From Actinomycetota bacterium (GTDB taxonomy: Bacteria > Actinomycetota > JAHEXW01 > JAGVPG01), in NCBI GenBank assembly GCA_020052375.1, contig JAGVPG010000022.1, positions 1 through 59,318 of the forward strand: a stretch of DNA of 59,318 nt. The letters run 5' to 3'. Shown here piece by piece: positions 32,742 to 40,579 of this stretch; the stretch's first letter is position 1; every line of letters begins with the position of its first letter. A program made the position numbers and the translations under genes. The notes beneath the pieces were generated by a model. That model was given only the letters and a program-made list of their open reading frames with translations. It searched no databases and had not been told where the DNA came from.

Positions 32742-33899
32742 ATGAAAAGAATCTATATGGACTACGGTTCAGCTTGCCCTGTCGACGCCCGCGTGATCGA
32801 GACGATGCAGCCTTTTATGGAAACGGCAGGAAATCCTTCTTCTATCATCAGTTGGGGACTGGCGGCCAAGAAGGCGCTTGAAGACGCAAGAGAAAAAGTC
32901 GCCGCCCTGATAGGAGTGGATAATCCGCGTGAAGTGGTCTTTACGGGAGGAGCTACTGAGTCGAACAACATCGCTATTCTCAGCGGAGCCGGATCCCTAA
33001 AAGACAAGGGCAATCATATAATCGTCTCGGCCATCGAACACGTCTCTATTCTGAATCCGTGCAAGGAATTGATGAAACACGGGTTCGAAGTATCTATCAT
33101 CCCTGTCAACGATCAGGGTGTCGTCGATATCGAAGGTATTGAGAAAGCGATAACTGACAAGACGGTTCTGATCTCCGTCATGTATGCCAATGGAGAGATC
33201 GGAACGATCCAGTCCATCCGGAAGATCGGAGAGCTGGCCGTACAGAACAAAAAAATGTTTCATGTCGACGCTACAGCGGCATGCGGAAAGATACCGGTCG
33301 ATGTAACCGCCGATCATATCGATATCCTAACCGTCTCATCGAACGACATGGCCGGGCCCCAGGGCGCCGGCGCGCTTTATATAAAAAGGGGCATCAAGCT
33401 CGATCCTGTCATGTTCGGAGGCGGCCAGGAACGCGGTGTCAGGTCAGGCACGGAGAACATCGCGGGTATCGCGGGCATGGGAAAAGCCGCCGAGATCTCG
33501 ATGAATGACATGAAAGAGAACGCGATCTATACGAGCGGACTTCGCGATAAGCTTCTTGACGGATTGGCATCAAAGGTAAGCGATTGCTATATCACCGGGT
33601 CGCGGACAGACCGGCTGCCGAATCATGCAAGCGTGAGGTTCAGTTATATCGAAGGCGAGAGCATAACGTTAAACCTTGATATGATGGGAGTTGCGGCAGC
33701 ATCAGGCTCCGCTTGCACGTCACATACCCTGAAAGCGTCTCATGTCTTGATCGCTTTGGGACTCAAGCATGAAGAGGCGCACGGTTCCGTCGTCCTGACT
33801 CTTAGCCGCAGTAACACTGAAGAAGATGTAGATTATATAATAGATGTACTGCCGGGAATCGTAGAGCGTCTAAGGATGATGAGCCCGCTTACACCCTAG
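32742..33899 (+). CDS. nifS: Cysteine desulfurase (NifS/IscS-like)
   Basis: A 385-residue PLP enzyme that takes sulfur (or selenium) from cysteine for Fe-S cluster and related synthesis. The N-terminal MDYGSACPVD replaces the usual LDNAATTPVD; PLP contacts are seen in ATESNNIAI and in HVDATAACGKI, and the active Cys lies in SGSACTSHTLKASHVL. The usual PLP-lysine motif SSHK appears as SSNDMAGPQG, so the Schiff-base Lys is not at its normal place: Ser-Ser-Asn-Asp replaces Ser-x-His-Lys. That is notable and may make it inactive as a desulfurase or use another Lys. It is followed by a NifU scaffold gene. Confidence 0.82.
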   Translation: MKRIYMDYGSACPVDARVIETMQPFMETAGNPSSIISWGLAAKKALEDAREKVAALIGVDNPREVVFTGGATESNNIAILSGAGSLKDKGNHIIVSAIEHVSILNPCKELMKHGFEVSIIPVNDQGVVDIEGIEKAITDKTVLISVMYANGEIGTIQSIRKIGELAVQNKKMFHVDATAACGKIPVDVTADHIDILTVSSNDMAGPQGAGALYIKRGIKLDPVMFGGGQERGVRSGTENIAGIAGMGKAAEISMNDMKENAIYTSGLRDKLLDGLASKVSDCYITGSRTDRLPNHASVRFSYIEGESITLNLDMMGVAAASGSACTSHTLKASHVLIALGLKHEEAHGSVVLTLSRSNTEEDVDYIIDVLPGIVERLRMMSPLTP

Positions 33900-33929
33900 A
33901 GATTAGATTGTAGATACTAGAAATTAGAA

Positions 33930-33957
33930 ATTGGAGATTGGAGATTGGAGATTGGAT
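33930..33957 (+). repeat. Short tandem repeats at the nifU ribosome site
   Basis: Three copies of GGAGATT in a row followed by GGATT, just before ATG 33963. They supply the only Shine-Dalgarno-like sequence of nifU. Gain or loss of a 7-base unit would alter spacing of the ribosome site. Confidence 0.7.
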
Positions 33958-33962
33958 TAGAT

Positions 33963-34349
33963 ATGGAGATGTTTCAGTATACAGATAAGGTCATGGAGCA
34001 TTTTAAAGACCCTCACAATGTAGGTCAGATCGAAAACCCGGACGGTGTCGGCAAGGTCGGAAATCCCGTCTGCGGCGACCTGATGGAGATACAGATCAGA
34101 GTCAAAGATGACCGGCTTGAGGACGTCAAATTCAGGACGTTCGGGTGCGGTGCCGCCGTTGCGACGAGCAGTATGGTCACAGATATGGCCATCGGGAAGA
34201 CCCTCGACGAAGCAATGAAGATCACGCGCGCCGACGTAGCCGATGAACTCGGCGGACTGCCGCCGGTCAAGATGCATTGCTCGAACCTGGCGGCCGACGC
34301 GCTGCATGCCGCCATCGAAGACTACCGGTCGAAGAAGAAAAAAGGCTAG
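33963..34349 (+). CDS. nifU: NifU/IscU-type Fe-S scaffold protein
   Basis: A 128-residue scaffold with its three cluster-ligand Cys in NPVCGDLM (about residue 35), FGCGAAVA (about 62) and KMHCSNLA (about 105). The start MEMFQYTDKVMEHFKDPHNVG is the family N-terminus; a slightly longer frame begins at 33945. The C-terminal Nfu and ferredoxin-like domains of full NifU are absent. It pairs with the desulfurase-like protein upstream. Confidence 0.92.
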   Translation: MEMFQYTDKVMEHFKDPHNVGQIENPDGVGKVGNPVCGDLMEIQIRVKDDRLEDVKFRTFGCGAAVATSSMVTDMAIGKTLDEAMKITRADVADELGGLPPVKMHCSNLAADALHAAIEDYRSKKKKG

Positions 34350-34361
34350 GCAGGATAGGAT

Positions 34362-35090
34362 ATGTCAGTCCTGGCCGGTCTAACGGTCTTGGCCTTGGCG
34401 TTGAGTATATTACCAGCGCTTATCAAAACCTATAGCAGCGATTCAAAAGACCTGCTCAAGGCCTTTACGGGCGGAGTCCTCATCTACTACATCGGATCGA
34501 CTCTGGCGGACCTTGTGAACGGAGCCAGAAATCTGATCTTCAACACAGGCCAGGGCGCGATATTCGTCGGCAATACCATTTTATTCTGTGTCGCGATCTT
34601 TACCGGCCTGATCGCCGGCCCCCTTTTCGTTATCTTCGTCCTTAAACAAAAGAATGTACCTTACCTAATGGCTATGGCTTTCGGGTTGATAAATCTAAGT
34701 TTTGCCTTCGCGCTCAACGAAGACTTGTCCAGCGGCGTGCTCGCGCTTGGCGCGGTAACGATCGTCTTGCTTGTCATCCGTTATATCCTTGAAGGCCTGG
34801 CCCTTAGTTCATCGACCTTCGACGATGAATTCGAGATAAGAGACTTCTATGTGATCCTGGCGATCGTCGCTTTACCGGCGGTCCTCGGACTGTTCTTTGC
34901 TTCACCAAGCGCCACGACGTTTGTCAATCCGTTCATCCAAAGCCTGGCGGTCGGCTTGTTTGTTTACGCATTGCCGCGATTCATATTCGATTCATCCACC
35001 GGACAAAAACAGTACAGATTCCTGTTGTTGATAGCCGGTATGAGCGTGGCCTCGATAGTCGAGATAGCCGCAGCTCTCATCGGCAGATAG
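34362..35090 (+). CDS. ZIP-like polytopic membrane protein
   Basis: A 242-residue protein with about seven membrane segments. Segment 1 followed by LLKAFTGGVLIYYIG and a later RYILEGLALSSS recall ZIP metal transporters, but the metal-binding H-N-x-P-E-G becomes R-Y-I-L-E-G, so transport of zinc is doubtful. It lies 12 bases after nifU and upstream of the redox genes. The assignment to ZIP is tentative; the function is unknown. Confidence 0.5.
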   Translation: MSVLAGLTVLALALSILPALIKTYSSDSKDLLKAFTGGVLIYYIGSTLADLVNGARNLIFNTGQGAIFVGNTILFCVAIFTGLIAGPLFVIFVLKQKNVPYLMAMAFGLINLSFAFALNEDLSSGVLALGAVTIVLLVIRYILEGLALSSSTFDDEFEIRDFYVILAIVALPAVLGLFFASPSATTFVNPFIQSLAVGLFVYALPRFIFDSSTGQKQYRFLLLIAGMSVASIVEIAAALIGR

Positions 35091-35178
35091 TATTCCCCTC
35101 CTATGCTATACTGATTTACTGGTAATTAAGTACTCTGTCCGATCGACTTATCTTTAAGTCTTTTAGGAGGGGATCGAT

Positions 35179-35427
35179 ATGTCCGCAGGTGAAACTCATC
35201 ACATCAAGATATACACTACTACGACTTGACCCTACTGCCATCAAGCCAAGGATTGGCTTACTTCCAAAAGTGTCACTTTTGAAGACGTCGATGTAGCTTC
35301 CGATAAAGAGGCTCTTAGAGAGATGGTCAATATCTCCGGCCAGATGGGCGTTCCCGTCATCGATATCGATGGAGATGTCACCGTCGGTTTCGATCGCGAT
35401 AGGTTGGCTCAACTTCTAGGGATCTAG
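35179..35427 (+). CDS. Selenocysteine-containing glutaredoxin-like protein (UGA at codon 17)
   Basis: An 82-residue thioredoxin-fold protein in one frame interrupted only by TGA 35227-35229. Reading it as selenocysteine gives the active site TTTUPYCHQAKDW in place of glutaredoxin CPYC. The cis-Pro is present in MGVPVIDIDG, as is the C-terminal GFDRDRLAQLL of glutaredoxins. AGGAGG lies 8 bases before ATG. A perfect 7-base hairpin (35243-35259) follows the UGA. The frame ends with TAG directly before the thioredoxin reductase ATG. I infer a selenoprotein that takes electrons from the reductase and may serve the class II RNR. Standard ORF callers will miss it. Confidence 0.88.
35243..35259 (+). 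promoter_or_regulatory. Candidate bacterial SECIS hairpin
   Basis: AAGCCAA, loop GGA, TTGGCTT: a 7-base perfect stem whose loop purines lie 20 bases after the UGA, within the usual range of bacterial SECIS elements read by SelB. The loop is G-rich as in known examples but shorter. It lies inside the coding sequence, as bacterial SECIS must. Confidence 0.65.
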
Positions 35428-36345
35428 ATGTACGACATCGCGATAATCGGCGCCGGCCCCGCCGGGATGACAGCCGCCATCTATGCCGCGCGAAAACAAC
35501 TCAGCGTCCTCGTCTTGACCAAAGACATCGGCGGTCAGACCCTACTCAGTTCCAGCGTCGAGAACTATCTTGGTTATAACTATATAAGCGGGGAAGAGCT
35601 GGTGAAAAAGTTCGAAGACCATCTGAACCGGTTTGATGTGGACATAAGATACGAATCCGTAACTACATTTGCTCGAGAAGGCGACGCGTTCCTGATAAAT
35701 ACGGATACGAGCAGAGAATATACAGCACACACCGTCATCATCGCATCCGGAAAGACTCCCCGAATACTCGATGTACCCGGTGAAGATACGTTCATGTCCC
35801 GCGGGATCACCTATTGCGCCATTTGTGACGCCCCTCTCTTTGCCGGAAAAGACGTAGTGGTCGTTGGTGGAGGAAACTCCGGAGCGGACGCCGTGATCCA
35901 GCTGGCGAAGATCTCCCCGAAGGTCTATCTCATCGAAGCGTCTTCTTCTTTATCTGCCGACGAAGCCCTTCAAACGAAGATATATGCGGCAGCGAATGTG
36001 GAGATTATAACAGAGACCGAGGTCATCGAGATAAAAGGATTGACACTGGTCGAATCGGTGACTGTTAAGAATAAGGTGAGCGGAAAAGTCAGAGATCTAC
36101 GCGCGGGCGGTGTCTTCATCGAGGTCGGCCTAAAACCGAATGTCTCTTTCTTACCGCAAGATATCTCGCTGAATAACCTTGATGAGATCATTGTAGACAA
36201 AGGTTGCCGGACAAACATCAAGGGAGTCTTCGCCGCCGGAGATGTCACCGATGTGCCTGAGAAACAGATAATAATAGCTGCCGGAGAAGGCGCCAAGGCT
36301 GCTTTATCCGCGTATGATCTCATAGTCGGGAAGACGGATCCTTAA
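35428..36345 (+). CDS. trxB: Thioredoxin-disulfide reductase
   Basis: A 305-residue flavoenzyme: FAD loop IIGAGPAGMTAAIYAA, redox pair in YCAICDAP (Cys133 and Cys136 or thereabouts), NADPH loop VVVVGGGNSGADA and the C-terminal GVFAAGDVTD. Its ATG follows the TAG of the selenoglutaredoxin with no gap and has no good ribosome site, so its translation may depend on ribosomes passing the UGA. The natural electron acceptor is probably the adjacent glutaredoxin-like protein. Confidence 0.93.
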   Translation: MYDIAIIGAGPAGMTAAIYAARKQLSVLVLTKDIGGQTLLSSSVENYLGYNYISGEELVKKFEDHLNRFDVDIRYESVTTFAREGDAFLINTDTSREYTAHTVIIASGKTPRILDVPGEDTFMSRGITYCAICDAPLFAGKDVVVVGGGNSGADAVIQLAKISPKVYLIEASSSLSADEALQTKIYAAANVEIITETEVIEIKGLTLVESVTVKNKVSGKVRDLRAGGVFIEVGLKPNVSFLPQDISLNNLDEIIVDKGCRTNIKGVFAAGDVTDVPEKQIIIAAGEGAKAALSAYDLIVGKTDP

Positions 36346-36357
36346 GGAGACGGGCCG

Positions 36358-38154
36358 ATGATCGATACGCTTGGTGTCAATGCTCTGCGTGTTCTAAACC
36401 GCAGATATGCATTGAAAGACGAAACGGGAAAGGTGATCGAGACGCCGGAGCAGGTCTTCCGGCGCGTCGCCAAGGCGGTCGCCTCTGCCGATCTCAAGTA
36501 CGGTACGGATGCTCAAGCTAAGGGCAGCGAACAGAAGTTTTTCGAGATGATGACGGCTCTTGAGTTCCTACCGAACAGTCCTACCTTGATGAACGCGGGT
36601 ACGGATGTCGGCCAGCTAAGCGCCTGCTTCGTACTGCCGGTCGAGGACTCGATCGTCGATATCTTTGACGCGGTAAAAAACATGGCGGTCATCCATCAGA
36701 GCGGCGGAGGTACCGGATTCAGTTTTTCAAAACTTCGGCCGGAAGGCGACATCGTCGTCTCAACAAAAGGCATAGCTTCAGGACCGGTCTCATTCATGAA
36801 CGTATTCGACACTGCGACTGAGGTCATCAAGCAGGGCGGCCGCCGGCGCGGCGCTAACATGGGGATCTTGAGATGCGACCATCCGGATATCGTCAAATTC
36901 ATCACCGCAAAGAAGAAAAACCGCGTCCTGAGGAACTTCAACCTGTCCGTTGCCGTAACCGATGTGTTTATGAAAAAGGCCGCCGAAGGCGGATCCTATG
37001 ACCTGATCAATCCGAGAACAGGGAAGACAGTTAAGAGCATGCGCGCGGCTGATGTTTTTGACCTGATCGTCCAGAGCGCCTGGGAATCAGGCGACCCCGG
37101 ACTCATATTCATTGATGAGATCAACAGGAAGAACCAGACGGCAAAGCTCGGCCCTATCGAAAGCACCAATCCGTGCGGGGAGCAGATCCTGCATCCTTAC
37201 GAATCGTGCAACCTGGGTTCTATAAATCTAAGCAAGGTCATAAACGACGGAGCTCTCGATTCCGACAAACTGCACGATCTCGTACGGGCAGGTGTTCATT
37301 TCCTGGATAATGTCATCGACGTCAATATATTCCCGGTCAGACAGACCGAAGAGATAACGCTAAAGAACAGGCGTATCGGGCTTGGGGTGATGGGCTTCGC
37401 CGACGCGTTGCTCTTGTTAGGAATACCGTACGACTCGCAGGAAGCGCTCGACTTCGCTACGCATGTCATGAAGTTCATCCGGGAAAACGCGCTTGATATG
37501 TCCCGGGAGATCGCTAAGTCGCGGGGTTCGTTCCCGAATTTCGACATCAGCTCGTGGAGGGATAACGGATATGACGCCCTGCGCAACGCGACCGTGACGA
37601 CGATCGCGCCGACAGGCACTATCAGCATCGTCGCCGGTACAACAAGCGGTATCGAACCCCTTTTCGCCATATCGTATGTGCGAGATGTCATGGAAGGTAC
37701 CCGCCTGATGGAAGCAAACCCCGTTTTTGAGGCACTAGCCAGGGAACGCGGTTTCTACAGCGAAGAACTGATGACGGAGATCGCCCGGACAGGCAGTGTC
37801 CAGGAAAACAAGAAGATCCCGGAGGATGTGCGGCGGCTGTTCGTGACAGCTATGGATATCGACCCGGAGTGGCACGTCAGGATGCAAGCCGCCTTTCAGG
37901 TATATACCGATAACGCCGTTTCAAAGACCATCAACCTGCGCCCGGAAGCTGTACCGGATGATATACGGAAATCATACCTTCTTGCATATGAATTAAGGTG
38001 CAAGGGAATAACTGTCTACCGGTATGGCAGCAAGAACGAGCAGGTACTGTACTTGAACCCGGCTTTCGATAAACAGCCGGAAAAAGACCTGGAATTCGCG
38101 ACAGCCAAACCCGAATTCAGCGGCGGCTGCCCCGTCCCGGTCTGCCCGGCATAG
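36358..38154 (+). CDS. nrdJ: Adenosylcobalamin-dependent (class II) ribonucleotide reductase
   Basis: A 598-residue enzyme that makes deoxynucleotides. Present are SPTLMNAG and GQLSACFVLPVEDS (redox Cys), the active-site stretch ESTNPCGEQ with radical Cys and Glu, SCNLGSINLSK (second redox Cys), and TIAPTGTISIVAG. No NrdB gene accompanies it, as expected for class II. The short tail ends GGCPVPVCPA, a C-x4-C pair that relays electrons from a thioredoxin or glutaredoxin; the selenoglutaredoxin two genes upstream is the obvious candidate. AAGGAG precedes the ATG by about 8 bases. Confidence 0.92.
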   Translation: MIDTLGVNALRVLNRRYALKDETGKVIETPEQVFRRVAKAVASADLKYGTDAQAKGSEQKFFEMMTALEFLPNSPTLMNAGTDVGQLSACFVLPVEDSIVDIFDAVKNMAVIHQSGGGTGFSFSKLRPEGDIVVSTKGIASGPVSFMNVFDTATEVIKQGGRRRGANMGILRCDHPDIVKFITAKKKNRVLRNFNLSVAVTDVFMKKAAEGGSYDLINPRTGKTVKSMRAADVFDLIVQSAWESGDPGLIFIDEINRKNQTAKLGPIESTNPCGEQILHPYESCNLGSINLSKVINDGALDSDKLHDLVRAGVHFLDNVIDVNIFPVRQTEEITLKNRRIGLGVMGFADALLLLGIPYDSQEALDFATHVMKFIRENALDMSREIAKSRGSFPNFDISSWRDNGYDALRNATVTTIAPTGTISIVAGTTSGIEPLFAISYVRDVMEGTRLMEANPVFEALARERGFYSEELMTEIARTGSVQENKKIPEDVRRLFVTAMDIDPEWHVRMQAAFQVYTDNAVSKTINLRPEAVPDDIRKSYLLAYELRCKGITVYRYGSKNEQVLYLNPAFDKQPEKDLEFATAKPEFSGGCPVPVCPA

Positions 38155-38172
38155 AGTTTACCCTCGTATTAT

Positions 38173-38181
38173 TGATATAAT
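38173..38181 (+). promoter_or_regulatory. Extended -10 of the GGDEF gene, near-leaderless
   Basis: TGATATAAT, an extended -10 box, ends 9 bases before ATG 38191. No Shine-Dalgarno sequence fits between, so transcription would start within a few bases of the ATG. Confidence 0.5.
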
Positions 38182-38190
38182 TGTCCTATT

Positions 38191-39054
38191 ATGGATAAAA
38201 CTCAATTCGACCGTTTCATCATTGCGAGCATGGCCGAGGGCATCTTGTTTGTCGATAAAGACAACAAGGTATCACTCTGCAATGAAAAAGCGGCGGAATT
38301 ACGCAGCGTCCCCGCGGAGAAGATCATCGGCAGGCGGATAGATAAATGTCACCAGCCTTCAAGCATACCCGCAGTCTTCAAAGTCATCGACAAGCTAAGA
38401 AAAGAACCGGGTTCAGTCCACACGCGCCTTGTCAATACAGACGGACGGACTTTCGAGATAAACTATACGGCTGTGTTTGGAAAAGGCGCAGACTACCTGG
38501 GAACCCTCGCTACGTCGCGTGATATAACGGAGAAGATCAAGCTCGACAAGAAACTGGCTAAGCTATCCATAACCGACGGTTTGACAGGACTTTTTAACCA
38601 CAGGTATTTCTACCAGCAACTGCAACGTGAGATGACCAGGTCAAAACGATATGGAGCTCCCTTGTCTTTGCTTCTTTTCGACCTCGATAGATTCAAACTG
38701 GTGAACGATACCAAAGGACACGCCGAAGGCGACCGCACTTTAAAGAAGATAGGAAAGCTCGTTAGGCAGAATATAAGACAGCATATCGACGAGGCGTTCC
38801 GGTACGGCGGAGACGAGTTCACGATCATCCTTCCCGAAGCGGATGAAGATAGAGCGGTCAATGCGGCGGAAAGGCTTAGAAAAGCTATTGAAAAGGCCCA
38901 ACTAGACCATATAACCTTGAGTATCGGTATCGCCACTTATACTGAAGACCTCGAACCCGTTGATTTCGTCCATATAGCGGACCAGGCGATGTACAGAGCC
39001 AAAAAGCAAGGCGGCAATCAGATCTGCCTTCATGCCGGCGAATGCAAATTATAG
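38191..39054 (+). CDS. PAS-GGDEF diguanylate cyclase
   Basis: A 287-residue cytoplasmic protein: PAS domain (about 5-120, EGILFVDKDNKVSLCNEKA) and GGDEF domain (about 125-285) with DGLTGLFNHRYF and an intact GGDEFTI. Cyclic-di-GMP synthesis is expected. There is no membrane segment. It follows nrdJ by 36 bases but appears to have its own near-leaderless promoter. Confidence 0.87.
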   Translation: MDKTQFDRFIIASMAEGILFVDKDNKVSLCNEKAAELRSVPAEKIIGRRIDKCHQPSSIPAVFKVIDKLRKEPGSVHTRLVNTDGRTFEINYTAVFGKGADYLGTLATSRDITEKIKLDKKLAKLSITDGLTGLFNHRYFYQQLQREMTRSKRYGAPLSLLLFDLDRFKLVNDTKGHAEGDRTLKKIGKLVRQNIRQHIDEAFRYGGDEFTIILPEADEDRAVNAAERLRKAIEKAQLDHITLSIGIATYTEDLEPVDFVHIADQAMYRAKKQGGNQICLHAGECKL

Positions 39055-39070
39055 ACCTCATACAAGCACA

Positions 39071-39808
39071 ATGAAGGTCTCGATAATCCACACCGACAGT
39101 GAGACTTCAAAGGAATCCGCGCCGTTTTCGACATTCCGCGACAATAGATACGCGATCAGATTTGTAAAAGTGCTCCGCGCCAATTCCGGTAAGAATATCG
39201 CGCAAGTCATCAAGACACCGGCTTCGCTCCCTTATTTCATCGATGATCCGGCGGACCATCTTCCACATGTATTCAAAGCTCACGACGTTCTGGTTTGCAT
39301 AAACATCCACGAGGAACTATTGCTACATATCCCCTTGTTAGCCAAAGAAGCCGGATGCCGGGCGATCTTGGTCCCGCGTGAAGACCATGAATGGGTCACC
39401 CCCTGGACGATGGAAAGCATCAGCCAGCAATGCACCGACCTAGGAATGGATATTGCTTTTCCGAAACCTTTCTGCGCCCTTGAAAAAGACGACTTGCATC
39501 CCGTGATCAACGTGTTCATCGACGCATTCAAGATCGGTAGACCAAAGGTGAACGTGGAGATCGCGGGAACTGTGGTTAAGCGGTTCGACGTCGAGGTAAG
39601 CGCTCCTTGCGGCGATACGTATTATGTCGCCAGGAACATGAAAGACCGGGATGTCGGCGACAAACTGGACTGGTGGACCGCCAAGTTCTGGGGCAGCTAC
39701 CCGTGCATCGGCTCGATGAAGATAGATCCGGAAACGAACGACAGCGTCCAGCACCTGGCCGGCCACATCTTGATAGAGGAAGTCTACAAGAGCCTAGAGA
39801 ACAAATAA
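39071..39808 (+). CDS. DUF166-like protein
   Basis: A 245-residue soluble protein resembling the DUF166 family, best known from methanogens. It has Cys and His in conserved-looking places: ILVPREDHEW, a DIAFPKPFCALEK stretch, EVSAPCGDTYYVARN and GSYPCIGSMKIDP near the C-terminus. No enzymatic role is established for the family as far as I know. I chose ATG 39071; the frame continues upstream to 39032 inside the GGDEF gene. Confidence 0.62.
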   Translation: MKVSIIHTDSETSKESAPFSTFRDNRYAIRFVKVLRANSGKNIAQVIKTPASLPYFIDDPADHLPHVFKAHDVLVCINIHEELLLHIPLLAKEAGCRAILVPREDHEWVTPWTMESISQQCTDLGMDIAFPKPFCALEKDDLHPVINVFIDAFKIGRPKVNVEIAGTVVKRFDVEVSAPCGDTYYVARNMKDRDVGDKLDWWTAKFWGSYPCIGSMKIDPETNDSVQHLAGHILIEEVYKSLENK

Positions 39809-39814
39809 CCTTAT

Positions 39815-39864
39815 GTGTCGTTGCGAGGAAGCCGCCTGAAAGGCGGCTGACGAAGCAATCTAAG
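39815..39864. repeat. Dispersed repeat with hairpin between genes
   Basis: TGTCGTTGCGAGGAAGCCGC then CTGAAAGGCGGCTGACGAAG and CAATCT. This is the well-known dispersed TTGCGAGGA...GACGAAGCAATC repeat with a GCCGCC/GGCGGC hairpin. A related copy lies inside hypF at 45436-45485. The hairpin may also terminate transcription of the DUF166 gene. Confidence 0.75.
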
Positions 39865-39889
39865 GGCAGTTTGAGAAGGAGCAAAAAGT

Positions 39890-40579
39890 TTGAGGCGGAC
39901 TAGACCGCACATAAACATCATCAACATTTGTGCAGTTTTTGTTGTTTTTTTGCTGCTTTGTCTCTTCCTCTGGCAGCTAGGTGTGATTGAGATTGATCTG
40001 TGGCACGTCTTTTTAGCTTCTCAACCAATACAGACAATCAGCAAACCTTTTATGTCCTACAGGCCTGAGGACTTACCGAGAAACTTAATTAATAAAGATA
40101 AACCTCTTCGGGATCTGGTCAATGAGCCAATAGATAAGAACAAGATTGAGATCCACATCAATAAGTCAGCCTACAAATTAGCAGTTTTTTATGACGGTGA
40201 GAATACGAAAGAGTATGCAATTGTCCTAGGCCCCGATCCTGTACACGATAAGTTGAGAGAGGGTGATGGCAGAACACCCGAAGGTGAGTTCCGTGTCCAG
40301 GACCTATATCCGCATCCTTCATGGTCAAAGTTCATATGGATAAACTATCCGACCAAGGATTCGTGGAAGAAACACGAACAAGCAAAAGCTAAGGGTTTAA
40401 TCGGAGCTAATGACGGGATAGGTGGCGAAATCGGTATTCATGGAGTGCCATCGAGGGATGATAGATTAATCACAGAAGGAATCAACTGGACACATGGATG
40501 CATTTCGTTGACCAGAAGAGATATAAATGAAATCTACGAAGTCTTACAAGTCGGGACAAAGGTAAGAATAATCCATTAA
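39890..40579 (+). CDS. L,D-transpeptidase (YkuD family)
   Basis: A membrane-anchored enzyme of 229 residues with an N-terminal membrane helix (about 10-32) and a C-terminal YkuD catalytic domain (about 80-229). The active-site motif is intact: IGIHGVPSR and WTHGCISLTRRD with the catalytic Cys. Such enzymes form 3-3 cross-links in peptidoglycan or attach proteins to it. The start is TTG with AAGGAG 9 bases upstream. It is more AT-rich than its neighbours and converges with the lipoprotein gene, overlapping by 4 bases. Confidence 0.88.
   Translation: MRRTRPHINIINICAVFVVFLLLCLFLWQLGVIEIDLWHVFLASQPIQTISKPFMSYRPEDLPRNLINKDKPLRDLVNEPIDKNKIEIHINKSAYKLAVFYDGENTKEYAIVLGPDPVHDKLREGDGRTPEGEFRVQDLYPHPSWSKFIWINYPTKDSWKKHEQAKAKGLIGANDGIGGEIGIHGVPSRDDRLITEGINWTHGCISLTRRDINEIYEVLQVGTKVRIIH

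Noticed and set aside
33928-33957. CRISPR-like repeats before nifU and in hypF
   Set aside because: Units are 7 bases in direct tandem without spacers; no cas gene is present in the window.
35227-35229. UGA in the glutaredoxin frame as an ordinary stop, making a pseudogene
   Set aside because: The frame is open and well conserved in pattern on both sides, the UGA replaces the exact redox Cys, a ribosome site and a downstream hairpin are present, and neighbours are intact.
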